Positions 24,091 through 32,507 of a stretch of DNA of 64,000 bases are shown here, in pieces (the first letter of the stretch is position 1; the number at the start of each line of letters is the position of its first letter). Below the pieces are notes generated by a model. The model was not told the DNA's origin. It searched no databases and worked only from the letters and a program-made list of their open reading frames with translations. The DNA comes from JALYZC01 sp963725645 (GTDB lineage Bacteria; Actinomycetota; Thermoleophilia; Solirubrobacterales; Solirubrobacteraceae): the NCBI GenBank assembly GCA_963725645.1, contig CAVRZD010000002.1:1240001-1304000 (forward strand), read 5' to 3'. A program made the translations under genes and the position numbers.

Positions 24091-24476
24091 CCCAGCTCCG
24101 CGGCGAGCTCGTGGACGCGGCGGTCGATGTCGTCGCGGATGGCGCGGACCTCGTCCACCGGCAGGCCCTTCGGATCCGGCAGATCCCAGTCGACGTAGCG
24201 CTTTCCCGGGATGTAGGGGCAGGCGTCGCCGCAACCCATCGTCACGACGACGTCGGCCCATTGGGCGAGGCCCATGTCGAGCTCGCGGGGCGTGCGGTCC
24301 GCGAGGTCGAAGCCGCGCTCGCGCATCACCTCGACCACCTCGGGATGGACCCGGTCGCCGGGGCTGGTGCCCGCCGAGCGGGCCTCGTGCCGGCCGTCCG
24401 CGGCCGCCGAGAAGAGCGCCTGGCTCATCTGCGAGCGCCCGGCGTTGTGGAGGCAGACGAAGAGGACGTTGGCCAT
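24087..24476 (-). CDS. arsC: Arsenate reductase, low-molecular-weight phosphatase type
   Basis: This 129-residue protein has the LMW-PTP P-loop CLHNAGRSQ at residues 8-16 and the general-acid loop in VDWDLPDP. The redox cysteines expected of thioredoxin-coupled ArsC are in MGCGDACPYIPGKR. It reduces arsenate to arsenite in the cytoplasm using thioredoxin or mycothiol. No ars operon partners are adjacent. It is divergent from the R2lox gene, with 53 bases between the starts. Confidence 0.92.
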   Translation of the reverse strand: MANVLFVCLHNAGRSQMSQALFSAAADGRHEARSAGTSPGDRVHPEVVEVMRERGFDLADRTPRELDMGLAQWADVVVTMGCGDACPYIPGKRYVDWDLPDPKGLPVDEVRAIRDDIDRRVHELAAELG

Positions 24477-24529
24477 CGGGAACCGATCGCGTACGGTAGC
24501 TGCATGGTCGCCGGCACTCCCTTTGTCCC

Positions 24530-25369
24530 ATGACCACCGACGTCCATCTCAACGACCCCCAGACGCTCTACCGCCACTGGGAGGGCGAGCAGTGGAGCCC
24601 GTTCGACGTCGACCTGGACACCGACCGCGAGCAGTGGCGGGGATCGCTGAGCGAGCAGGACAAGGGCCTCGTGTACTGGGCGCTGTCCTCACTGATGGTC
24701 GCCGAGGAGCGCATCACCACGAAGTTCGCTGGCCTCGTGATGGCCGGCGACTCCGAGGAGGAGACGACATTCCTCGCGACCCAGCAGGTCGACGAGGCCC
24801 GGCACATGCAGTTCTACGCGCGCTTCCGCGACGAGGTGATCGCCGAACCGCAGACGATCGCCGCGCATGTGCGCCGCTCCCGGGAGGAGCTGGGCGACTC
24901 GTTCGCGGTGATCTTCGACCAGGCGCTGGTGCAGGCGCACGAGCGCCTCGCCGCGAACCCGCGCGACGCCGGCGCGAAGGTCGAGTTCGTGACCATCTAC
25001 CACCTGCTGATCGAGGCGACGCTCGGGCTGACGGCGTTCGAGTTCATCACCCGCTACCTGGGCGGCAACGAGCTGCTGCCGGGCTTCGTCGAGGGCTACA
25101 CCAGGATCCACCACGACGAGCAGCGCCACATCGGATACGGGATCTGGTTCCTGCGGGAGGCGGTCGGCCGCGATCCCGCGCTCGGCGACCGCGTCCGTCA
25201 GGTGCTGCGCGACCTGCTCCAGCCGGTCGCGGCCGCGCTGGCCCCGCCGGACCGCGAGGGGACCGACTGGGAGGCGCTCGGCGCGAGCGGCGACGAGATC
25301 CGCGGCTTCGCGCTCGGCGGGCTCACCCGGCGGCTCAACATCGTCGGCGTGCCGCTCGAGAGCCTCTGA
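24530..25369 (+). CDS. R2-like ligand-binding oxidase (R2lox)
   Basis: This 279-residue ferritin-fold protein has six metal ligands: Glu59, Glu89 and His92 (DEARH), Glu162, Glu197 and His200 (HHDEQRH). The residues that form the R2lox Tyr-Val ether cross-link can be placed. Tyr157 is five residues before ligand Glu162 (IYHLLIE), and Ile62 is three after Glu59, where Mycobacterium R2lox has Val71. The ribonucleotide-reductase radical Tyr context is not evident. R2lox assembles a Mn/Fe cofactor and oxidises an unknown hydrophobic ligand. Automatic annotation would probably call it ribonucleotide reductase beta. Confidence 0.82.
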   Translation: MTTDVHLNDPQTLYRHWEGEQWSPFDVDLDTDREQWRGSLSEQDKGLVYWALSSLMVAEERITTKFAGLVMAGDSEEETTFLATQQVDEARHMQFYARFRDEVIAEPQTIAAHVRRSREELGDSFAVIFDQALVQAHERLAANPRDAGAKVEFVTIYHLLIEATLGLTAFEFITRYLGGNELLPGFVEGYTRIHHDEQRHIGYGIWFLREAVGRDPALGDRVRQVLRDLLQPVAAALAPPDREGTDWEALGASGDEIRGFALGGLTRRLNIVGVPLESL

Positions 25370-25398
25370 GCCGGGCCAGAGCTCGCGACAATACGGCG

Positions 25399-25734
25399 AT
25401 GGGCCTGTTCGAGCTCCTGCGCGCACTGTCGTTCCTGAATTCGACGGTGTTCACGTTCCTGCTGTTCTTCTGGCTCGCGCCCGGCTACGAGGGGGCGACG
25501 GAGGTCTTCGGCTGGTTCCACGGCTGCCTGTGGATCGTGCTGTCGCTCCTGTCGATCGTGGCGGTGCGCCGGCGCGTGATCCCGTTCTGGCTTGCCGTGG
25601 TGGTGGCCGTGGTCGGCAGCGTTGGCCCATATGCAGGCAGCATCGGGTTCGTCGTCGAGGGCCGCCGCCGCCACCGGCGGACGGTCGCGACTTGGGGACC
25701 GAATTCCCAGCCCCGAGGCCGTTCACAGGTGTGA
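25399..25734 (+). CDS. Small integral membrane protein (DUF3817-like)
   Basis: This 111-residue protein has three membrane helices (about residues 8-27, 38-58 and 62-88) with the GATEVFGWFHGCLWIVL segment typical of DUF3817-like proteins. A basic cytoplasmic tail follows (EGRRRHRRT). No ribosome site is seen before ATG 25399. It lies 29 bases after the R2lox gene in the same direction. Function unknown. Confidence 0.72.
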   Translation: MGLFELLRALSFLNSTVFTFLLFFWLAPGYEGATEVFGWFHGCLWIVLSLLSIVAVRRRVIPFWLAVVVAVVGSVGPYAGSIGFVVEGRRRHRRTVATWGPNSQPRGRSQV

Positions 25735-25782
25735 AACCGGCCTCCCGCGCAGGCGCGACGGCCTCGCTAGAGTCCTTGGTCG

Positions 25783-28700
25783 ATGGCGGTCAACACGACG
25801 GTCCAGGTCACCATGCCCCAGATGGGCGATTCCGTTACGGAAGGCACGGTGCTGGAGTGGCTCAAGCAGGAGGGTGACGCCGTCGACACCGACGAGACGA
25901 TCGTCGAGATCTCGACCGACAAGGTGGACGCCGAGGTCCCGGCGCCGGCGGCGGGCACGATCACGAAGATCCACGCCGCCGAGGGCGACACGGTCGCGGT
26001 CGGCGCGGTCCTCGCCGAGATCACGACGAACGGCGCGGTGCCCACCACCGCCGAGGCGGCCGTCTCGGACGAGGGCGACCCGGTCGCCGGCACGCCTGCC
26101 GCCGAGGCCGCCGCCGATGCGGAGGCCGACCAGGTGGACGCCCAGGGCAACGGCTCGGGCGCGCAGGCCGACGCGCCGGTGGCCGCGGCGGCGCCCGCAG
26201 ACGCGCAGACGATCGACATCGTCGCCCCGCCCGCCGGCGAGTCGGTCACCGAGGGCACGATCCTGGAGTGGGCCAAGCAGCCCGGCGAGGCGGTGCAGGC
26301 CGACGAGACGATCGTCGAGATCTCGACCGACAAGGTCGACATGGAGCTGCCGGCGCCCGCGAACGGGACGCTGACAGAGATCCTCGCGGCCGAGGGCGAG
26401 ACCGTGCACCCCGGCCAGGTGCTCGCGCGCATGACCGTCGGCGAGGGGGCGGCGGCGGGGGCCCCGGCACGCGAAGCGGCACCGCCCGCGCCCGCGGGCG
26501 ACGGCGCCCCCACGTCCGCCCCGCCGGCCGCGGAGGTTCCGGACGGCGCCCGCGTCTCGCCGGTCGCTCGTCGCGCCGCCGCCGCCGAGGGCGTGGACCT
26601 CGGCGGCGTCGAGGGCTCGGGTCCCGGCGGTCGCGTCACGAAGGCCGATGTGCTGGCCGCCGCCGGCAACGGCGCCGCCACGGCGACCCCGCCGGCGACC
26701 GCCGCGCCGGCCGCCGGAGCCCAGCCACTCAAGGGCGCCGCGGCGATGCTCGCCCGCTACATGGACGAGAGCCGCTCGATCCCGACCGCGACCTCGTTCC
26801 GCACGATCACGGTGAGCGTCCTGGACGCGCGGCGCAAGGAGCTCAAGGCCGCCGAGAAGAAGGTCTCCTTCACGCACCTGATCGCCTACGCGATCGCGAT
26901 CGCCGCGACCGAGGACATGCCGGTGATGGCCCACCATTTCGCCGCACTGGACGGCAAGCCGAACCGCATCGACGACGGCCAGGTCAACCTCGGCATCGCC
27001 GTCGACGTGGAGAAGAAGGACGGCAGCCGTACGCTGATGGTCCCGGTGATCCGCGACGCCGGCCGGCTGTCCTTCACCGACTTCCTGGCGGCGTTCAACG
27101 ATCTCATCGCGCGTGCGCGCGACAACAAGCTGACGGCGGACGACCTGGCCGGGGCAAACTTGTCCCTGACGAACCCGGGCGGGATCGGGACGGTCGCGTC
27201 GGTCCCCAGGCTGATGACCGGCCAGGGGACGATCGTCGCCACCGGCTCGATCGCCTACCCGGTCGGGCTCGGCAACGTCGGCGACATGATCGGCGCCGAG
27301 AAGGTCATGACCATGACGTCGACCTACGACCACCGCATCATCCAGGGCGCCGAGTCCGGGCGCTTCCTCCAGCGCGTCGAGGCGTTGCTGGAGGGGGAGG
27401 ACGGCTTCTACGAGCGTGTGTTCCGCGACCTCGGCGTGGCGCTCGGGCCGCCGCCGCCGCCGCCCGCCCCGGCTGGCGCGGCCGCGGCCGCCCGGGAGGC
27501 CGCGCCGCCCGTCGCCGCGGCGCCTCCGGACGAGGAGATGCTGCAGGCGGTGCAGGCCGCGACGTCGCTGCTCAAGGCCCATCGCACGCACGGGCACCTC
27601 GCGGCGCGCCTCGACCCGCTCGGGGCCAGCCCCGAGGGCGATCCGGCGCTGGACCCCGAGCCGCTCCAGCTGACCCCCGAGCTGATGGCGAAGATCCCGG
27701 CGCACATCCTGCGCATGTACGTGCCCGGGGCTACGCTGGCCGACGCGCTGCCGCACCTGCGCGAGACCTACTGCGGCCCGATCGCCTACGAGATCGAGCA
27801 CATCTCCTCCCACAGGCAGCGTGTGTGGCTGCGCGGGAAGATCGAATCCGGTGAGTTCCGCAAGCCCCTGACCGCGGAGGAGCAGAAGGCGCTGCTCAAG
27901 CGGCTGACGGAGGTCGACGCGCTCGAGCGCTTCATGCACAAGGCCTACCTCGGCCAGAAGCAGTTCTCGATCGAGGGGCTCGACATGACCGTCCCGATGA
28001 TCGACGAGCTGATCCAGCTCGCCGCCGGCCAGGGCGCGCGGGAGGTCGTCATCGGCATGGCCCACCGCGGGCGGCTGAACGTGCTCGCGCACAACCTCGG
28101 CCGGCCCTACGACACGATCTTCGCGGAGTTCGAGGGCGCCGCCACGCTCGAGGCCGTGACGACGATCCCGCAGGGCGGGACCGGCGACGTCAAGTACCAC
28201 CACGGCGCCGAGGGCTCCTACCAGCTGCCGAGCGGGGACTCGATCAAGGTCGTGCTGGAGTCGAACCCGAGCCACCTCGAGTACGTCTCGCCGGTCGTCG
28301 AGGGCGCCTGCCGCGCGGCGCAGACGAGCCGCCAGGGGCCGCACGCGCACCGCGACACCAACGCCGCGATCCCGATCATCCTGCACGGCGACGCCGCCTT
28401 CCCGGGTCAGGGCGTGGTGGCCGAGACGCTCAACCTGCAGGCGCTCGACGGCTACAAGGTCGGCGGCAGCATCCACCTGATCCAGAACAACCAGGTCGGG
28501 TTCACCACCGACATCGACGAGGGCCGCTCGACCCAGTGGGCGTCGGATGCCGCCAAGGGCTACGACGTCCCGATCATCCACGTCAACGCAGACGACGTGG
28601 CGGCCTGCGTCGCCGCGGTCCGTCTGTCCTTCGCTTTCCGCGAGGAGTTCGGCCACGACGTGCTGATCGACCTCATCGGCTACCGGCGCTACGGCCACAA

Positions 28701-30165
28701 CGAGGCCGACGAGCCCGCCTACACCCAGCCCGAGATGTACCAGCGCATCCGCAAGCACGAGCGCGTGCGCGAGATCTATGCCAAGCAGCTCGTCGAGGCG
28801 GGCGTGGTGGAGAAGGCCGAGGTGCAGGCGCTCGACGACGAGGTCAACGCCCGTCTGACGCGCGAGCACCAGGCGCTGAAGGCGCATATCGCCGAGGCCG
28901 AGCACGTCGAGCAGCAGACGGGCCAATACGAGCTGGATCGAACCCCCTCGCCGACCGTCAAGACGGCGGTGTCGGCCGACCGCCTGCTGTCGCTCAACGA
29001 GGAGCTGCTGCGCGTGCCCGACGGCTTCACCGTCAACCCGAAGCTGATCAAGCAGCTCGAGCGGCGCCGCGAGGCGCTGGGCGCGGACGGCGGCATCGAC
29101 TGGGCGCACGCCGAGGCGCTGGCGTTCGCGACGCTGCTCACGGAGGGCACGCCGATCCGCCTCACCGGCCAGGACACCGAGCGCGGGACGTTCTCCCAGC
29201 GCCACATGGTCCTGCACGACGCCAAGACGGGCCAGGCCTTCTCCCCGATCCAGAGCCTGCCGGGTGCGCTGGCGCCGATGGAGCTGCACAACTCGCCGCT
29301 GTCGGAGATGGCGTGCCTGGGCTTCGAGTACGGCTACAGCCAGGAGGCGCCGGAGACGCTCGTGCTGTGGGAGGCCCAGTTCGGCGACTTCGTGAACTCC
29401 GCGCAGGTGATCATCGACCAGTTCATCGTGTCGGGGCTGGCCAAGTGGGGGCAGACGACCAGGCTGACCCTGCTGCTGCCCCACGGCTACGAGGGCTCGG
29501 GGCCGGAGCATTCCTCGGCGCGGCTCGAGCGCTTCCTGCAGCTCGCCGCCGAGGGCAACATCCGCGTCGCCAACCTGACCACGCCCGCGCAGTACTTCCA
29601 CCTCATCCGGCGGCAGGGGCGGATCCAGAAACAGCGTCCGCTGGTGGTCATGACGCCGAAGAGCCTGCTGCGCCTGCCGCAGGCGACGAACCGCATCCAG
29701 CACCTGTCCGACACGCAGTTCTACCCGGTGCTCGGCGAGCCGCGGGTGGACGCCGACAAGGTCACGCGGCTGATCTTCTGCACCGGCAAGATCTACTACG
29801 ACCTCGTCGGGCACCAGAGCAGGCCGGCCAACGAGACCGTCGCGGTCGGCCGCATCGAGCTGCTCTACCCGTTCCCGGAGGGCCAGATCCTCGAGCTCGT
29901 CCAGTCCTACCCGAACCTGCGCGAGGTCGTGTGGGTGCAGGAGGAGCCGCGCAACATGGGCGCCCGTGCCTTCATGTCGCCGCGGCTGATGCAGGTGCTG
30001 CCCGAGCACCTGGCCTTCGGGTACATCGGACGGCCCGAGCGCGCCTCGCCGGGCGAGGGCTACCCGGCCGCGCACGTGGGCGAGCAGAACCGGATCGTCT
30101 CGACTGCCTTGAATCCTGCGATTCCGGTCTCGATGTACCCGAAGAAGAAGCCTGGGCAGCGGTAG
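25783..30165 (+). CDS. kgd: Multifunctional 2-oxoglutarate dehydrogenase E2-E1 fusion with two lipoyl domains
   Basis: This 1460-residue enzyme of the TCA cycle joins the E2 succinyltransferase and the ThDP-dependent E1. Two N-terminal lipoyl domains carry the lipoylated lysines Lys47 and Lys184 (EISTDKVD in both). A peripheral-subunit-binding motif (ARVSPVARRAAAAEGVDL) and the E2 catalytic domain follow, with DHRIIQG around residue 520. The E1 part runs from about residue 590, with MAHRGRLN, HGDAAFPGQGVVAE and NNQVGFTT. Mycobacterial Kgd/OdhA lacks lipoyl domains and borrows them from another protein; here they are built in. TAGAGT lies 9 bases before the ATG. Confidence 0.95.
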   Translation: MAVNTTVQVTMPQMGDSVTEGTVLEWLKQEGDAVDTDETIVEISTDKVDAEVPAPAAGTITKIHAAEGDTVAVGAVLAEITTNGAVPTTAEAAVSDEGDPVAGTPAAEAAADAEADQVDAQGNGSGAQADAPVAAAAPADAQTIDIVAPPAGESVTEGTILEWAKQPGEAVQADETIVEISTDKVDMELPAPANGTLTEILAAEGETVHPGQVLARMTVGEGAAAGAPAREAAPPAPAGDGAPTSAPPAAEVPDGARVSPVARRAAAAEGVDLGGVEGSGPGGRVTKADVLAAAGNGAATATPPATAAPAAGAQPLKGAAAMLARYMDESRSIPTATSFRTITVSVLDARRKELKAAEKKVSFTHLIAYAIAIAATEDMPVMAHHFAALDGKPNRIDDGQVNLGIAVDVEKKDGSRTLMVPVIRDAGRLSFTDFLAAFNDLIARARDNKLTADDLAGANLSLTNPGGIGTVASVPRLMTGQGTIVATGSIAYPVGLGNVGDMIGAEKVMTMTSTYDHRIIQGAESGRFLQRVEALLEGEDGFYERVFRDLGVALGPPPPPPAPAGAAAAAREAAPPVAAAPPDEEMLQAVQAATSLLKAHRTHGHLAARLDPLGASPEGDPALDPEPLQLTPELMAKIPAHILRMYVPGATLADALPHLRETYCGPIAYEIEHISSHRQRVWLRGKIESGEFRKPLTAEEQKALLKRLTEVDALERFMHKAYLGQKQFSIEGLDMTVPMIDELIQLAAGQGAREVVIGMAHRGRLNVLAHNLGRPYDTIFAEFEGAATLEAVTTIPQGGTGDVKYHHGAEGSYQLPSGDSIKVVLESNPSHLEYVSPVVEGACRAAQTSRQGPHAHRDTNAAIPIILHGDAAFPGQGVVAETLNLQALDGYKVGGSIHLIQNNQVGFTTDIDEGRSTQWASDAAKGYDVPIIHVNADDVAACVAAVRLSFAFREEFGHDVLIDLIGYRRYGHNEADEPAYTQPEMYQRIRKHERVREIYAKQLVEAGVVEKAEVQALDDEVNARLTREHQALKAHIAEAEHVEQQTGQYELDRTPSPTVKTAVSADRLLSLNEELLRVPDGFTVNPKLIKQLERRREALGADGGIDWAHAEALAFATLLTEGTPIRLTGQDTERGTFSQRHMVLHDAKTGQAFSPIQSLPGALAPMELHNSPLSEMACLGFEYGYSQEAPETLVLWEAQFGDFVNSAQVIIDQFIVSGLAKWGQTTRLTLLLPHGYEGSGPEHSSARLERFLQLAAEGNIRVANLTTPAQYFHLIRRQGRIQKQRPLVVMTPKSLLRLPQATNRIQHLSDTQFYPVLGEPRVDADKVTRLIFCTGKIYYDLVGHQSRPANETVAVGRIELLYPFPEGQILELVQSYPNLREVVWVQEEPRNMGARAFMSPRLMQVLPEHLAFGYIGRPERASPGEGYPAAHVGEQNRIVSTALNPAIPVSMYPKKKPGQR

Positions 30166-30180
30166 CTCTGTTGCTCCGCG

Positions 30181-30330
30181 GCCGGGGTGGGGCCTCGGGC
30201 GGTCCCGCCCGGGAGGCCGGGGTGGGGGCCTCGGGCGGTCCCGCCCGGGAGGCCGGGGTGATTCCTCTTCTGCTCTGTGGCGCTGCCGTTCCTGGGAGCT
30301 TTAGCCTCCCGGTCGGGACCGCCCGAGGCC
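30181..30330. repeat. REP-like palindromic repeats: two direct 36-bp units and one inverted copy
   Basis: Two units of 36 bases (30191-30226 and 30227-30260, the second missing 2 bases) are identical. Each folds as GGCCTC/GAGGCC enclosing GGGCG-GTCC-CGCCC. A partial unit precedes them (30181-30190). An inverted copy with one mismatch lies at 30304-30330. The array sits between the 2-oxoglutarate dehydrogenase stop and the next gene, so it could act as a transcription terminator or mRNA stabiliser, or be a REP-type element. Confidence 0.7.
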
Positions 30331-30385
30331 CTCTGGGCGCGGGGCGGGGTTGGAAGCGTCGCGATATGGGTACGCGGTCCCCCAT

Positions 30386-30856
30386 ATGGCGGGGAACGTC
30401 CTGAAGTTCCGCAGGGCCAAGACGTCTCCCGAGGGTGGGGAGCACGTGGATCCAACCGTGGAGCAGACGACGGTGCAGCCGCCGCGTGAGGCCGAGCGGT
30501 GGACGCTGGCCGACCGCGGCGCCGGCGTGGTTGCCGCCTTTGGCACGGGGCTTGCGCGGCTGATCCGGCTGACCGTGATCCTGCTCGCGCTGGTCATCGC
30601 GCTCGCGATCGCCTTCAAGGTGCTCGGGGCGAACGATCACAACACGATCGTCTCCGGCGTGCACGATGCCGGGAAGGCTCTGGCCGAGCCGTTCGACGCC
30701 ATGTTCAAGCTCGATGGCGCCAAGGCCACGCTCGCCGTCAACTGGGGCATCGCGGTGGTCGTCTACCTCGCGGTCGGCTTCGCGGTCGCCCGCATCGTCG
30801 GCCGGCTGGCCAGGGTCCGGCCGGTCGCGCGCCGGCGGCCGCTCGCGCAGGGCTAG
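30386..30856 (+). CDS. Small two-helix membrane protein
   Basis: This 156-residue protein has a charged N-terminal ~50 residues and two hydrophobic helices (about residues 62-82 and 122-143). The C-terminus is Arg-rich. ATG 30386 is taken as the start; GTG 30446, preceded by GGTGGGGAG, is a serious alternative that removes 20 residues. No family is recognised. It is convergent with the FMN oxidase gene, the ends overlapping by 4 bases. Confidence 0.68.
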   Translation: MAGNVLKFRRAKTSPEGGEHVDPTVEQTTVQPPREAERWTLADRGAGVVAAFGTGLARLIRLTVILLALVIALAIAFKVLGANDHNTIVSGVHDAGKALAEPFDAMFKLDGAKATLAVNWGIAVVVYLAVGFAVARIVGRLARVRPVARRRPLAQG

Positions 30857-32040
30857 CCCGGCGCCCGCGCCAGCGCGTCGCGCGAGACCTCGGCCGGGCG
30901 CGCGTACCCGCACAGCGCCAGGGTCAAGTCGAGCTCGGCCAGCAGCATCCGCAGCACCGTCTCGACGCCGGCCGCGCCGTCGAGCGCCATGCCCCAGAGG
31001 TAGGGCCGCCCGAGCAGCACGACGTCGGCGCCGAGCGCGAGCGCCTTGACGACGTCGGCGCCGGAGCGGATGCCGCTGTCGAACAGCACCGCCATGTCGT
31101 CGCCGACCGCGTCCGCCACTCCGGGCAGCGCGTCGAGCGCGGCGATCGCGCCGTCGACCTGGCGGCCGCCGTGGTTGGACACGATCACGCCGTCGATGCC
31201 GCGCCGCTGGGCCTTGCGGGCGTCGTCGGGGTGCAGGATGCCCTTGAGGACGATCGGCAGCGACGTCAGCGACCGCAGCTCGGCGAGGTCGTCCCAGGTC
31301 ACGACCCGGTTGATGACCTGCGCCCAGTGGCCGACGGCCGCGGGCAGGTCGTCCTCGGGCGGCTTCTCCAGTGCGGCGCGGAACGCCGGATCCGACGTGA
31401 ACTGGGCGATGCCCGTTCCCTCCAGGAACGGGAGATAGCCGTGGCCGAGGTCGGCCGGGCGCCACGCGAGCTCGATCGTGTCGAGCGTGACCACGATCGC
31501 CGCGTAGCCGGCGGCCTCGGCCCGCCGCACGAGGCTCGCGGTGATCGCGTCGTCCTTGGGCCAGTAGAGCTGGAACCACCGGGGCGCGTCGCCGCCGGCC
31601 TCGGCGATCTGCTCGAGCGAGCGGTCGGCCGCCGTGCTGGCGACGACCGGCAGTCCGAGCTCCGCGGCGCCCCGCGCCGAGGCGAGCTCGCCGTCGGGAT
31701 GGACGATCGTCTGCACCCCGATCGGCGCGAGCAGGACCGGGGCGGGGAGCTCGGTCCCGAGCACGGTGGTCTGCAGCGACCGGCGCGAGATGTCGCGGAG
31801 CATGCGCGGCACCAGCCGCCGCCGGCGGAACGCGTCGAGGTTTGCGCGCATCGTGTCGCCGGTGCCGGCGCCGCCCCAGACGTAGCCGCGCGGCTGCGGC
31901 TCGAGCGCCTCCGCGGCGCGGCGCTCGAGCTCGTCGAGCGCCGTCGGATGCTCGGGCGTCTCGCCCGCAAGCCCGCGGAGGTAGATGCCGTACTGCCAGT
32001 CGCCGTGGTGCTGCGGCGGCGGGGCGTCGGGCGCGCTCAT
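30853..32040 (-). CDS. FMN-dependent alpha-hydroxy-acid oxidase (lactate 2-monooxygenase-like)
   Basis: This 395-residue TIM-barrel flavoenzyme of the lactate oxidase/glycolate oxidase family oxidises L-2-hydroxy acids. Visible motifs are LLAPIGVQTIVHPDGE, WFQLYWPKDD, IVLKGILHPDD and the catalytic SNHGGRQVDG with the base His, then LLGRPYLWG near the end. The N-terminal QYGIYLRGLAGE is typical of lactate 2-monooxygenase-type members. Its ATG shares one base with the stop of the upstream thioesterase, so the two are coupled. Confidence 0.92.
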   Translation of the reverse strand: MSAPDAPPPQHHGDWQYGIYLRGLAGETPEHPTALDELERRAAEALEPQPRGYVWGGAGTGDTMRANLDAFRRRRLVPRMLRDISRRSLQTTVLGTELPAPVLLAPIGVQTIVHPDGELASARGAAELGLPVVASTAADRSLEQIAEAGGDAPRWFQLYWPKDDAITASLVRRAEAAGYAAIVVTLDTIELAWRPADLGHGYLPFLEGTGIAQFTSDPAFRAALEKPPEDDLPAAVGHWAQVINRVVTWDDLAELRSLTSLPIVLKGILHPDDARKAQRRGIDGVIVSNHGGRQVDGAIAALDALPGVADAVGDDMAVLFDSGIRSGADVVKALALGADVVLLGRPYLWGMALDGAAGVETVLRMLLAELDLTLALCGYARPAEVSRDALARAPG

Positions 32041-32477
32041 CACGCCCGCTCCTGTCGCCCGCGCCCGTCCGCGAGCAGGTACTGCGTGCAGCGGAACAGC
32101 GCCAGCGGCCTGCCGTCCTCCTCGCGGTCGACGGCTGCGTCCCACACCTGCGTCGTGCGCCCCGCGTGGGCGAGCGTGGCGCGGCAGCCGAGGCCGCCGG
32201 CCCTGGCCGTGCGCAGGAAGTTCGTCTTGAGCTCGACGGTCGTGAACCCGCCGAGGTCGTCCGGCAGCGACGCCATGCAGCCCATCCCGCAGCAGGAGTC
32301 GGCGAGCGTGACCACCGTGCCCGCGTGGAGGTAGCCGTTCGGCGCGAGGTGCTCCGGGGCGATCTCCAGGCGGGCGGCGACCAGGCCGTGCTCGACGCGC
32401 TGGAGCTCGAGCCCGAACCAGCCCGGCAGCGTGCCGGCCATGCGCTCCTGGAAGACGTCGCGAATGCTCTGGGCCAC
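32040..32477 (-). CDS. PaaI-type hotdog thioesterase
   Basis: This 145-residue hotdog-fold protein has the PaaI/YbgC pattern. APNGYLHAGTVVTLADSCCG contains the HAG motif and the catalytic Asp region, followed by TVELKTNFLR. It probably hydrolyses an acyl-CoA. The start is GTG 32477, with TAGCGT 10 bases upstream. This promoter overlaps that of the divergent galactosidase gene. It forms an operon with the FMN hydroxyacid oxidase. Confidence 0.86.
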   Translation of the reverse strand: MAQSIRDVFQERMAGTLPGWFGLELQRVEHGLVAARLEIAPEHLAPNGYLHAGTVVTLADSCCGMGCMASLPDDLGGFTTVELKTNFLRTARAGGLGCRATLAHAGRTTQVWDAAVDREEDGRPLALFRCTQYLLADGRGRQERA

Positions 32478-32487
32478 GGGGGCGCGA

Positions 32488-32499
32488 ACGCTATAGGCT
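32488..32499. promoter_or_regulatory. Overlapping divergent -10 boxes
   Basis: ACGCTATAGGCT holds two -10-like hexamers on opposite strands that overlap at the central TA. On the plus strand, TAGGCT (32494-32499) is 8 bases before GTG 32508. On the minus strand, TAGCGT (32493-32488) is 10 bases before GTG 32477. The two start codons are only 31 bases apart. Binding of polymerase to one promoter would exclude the other. Confidence 0.45.
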
Positions 32500-32507
32500 C
32501 GCCCCGA

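Noticed and set aside
24530..25369. Annotation as ribonucleotide reductase beta subunit
   Set aside because: The cross-link Tyr spacing (Tyr157 five residues before ligand Glu162) and the Glu-Glu-x-Ile motif fit R2lox better; no nrdA nearby.
25723..30075. Minus-strand open frame of 1450 codons opposite the 2-oxoglutarate dehydrogenase gene
   Set aside because: Very long only because stop codons are rare in this GC-rich DNA; sequence is low-complexity and matches no family.
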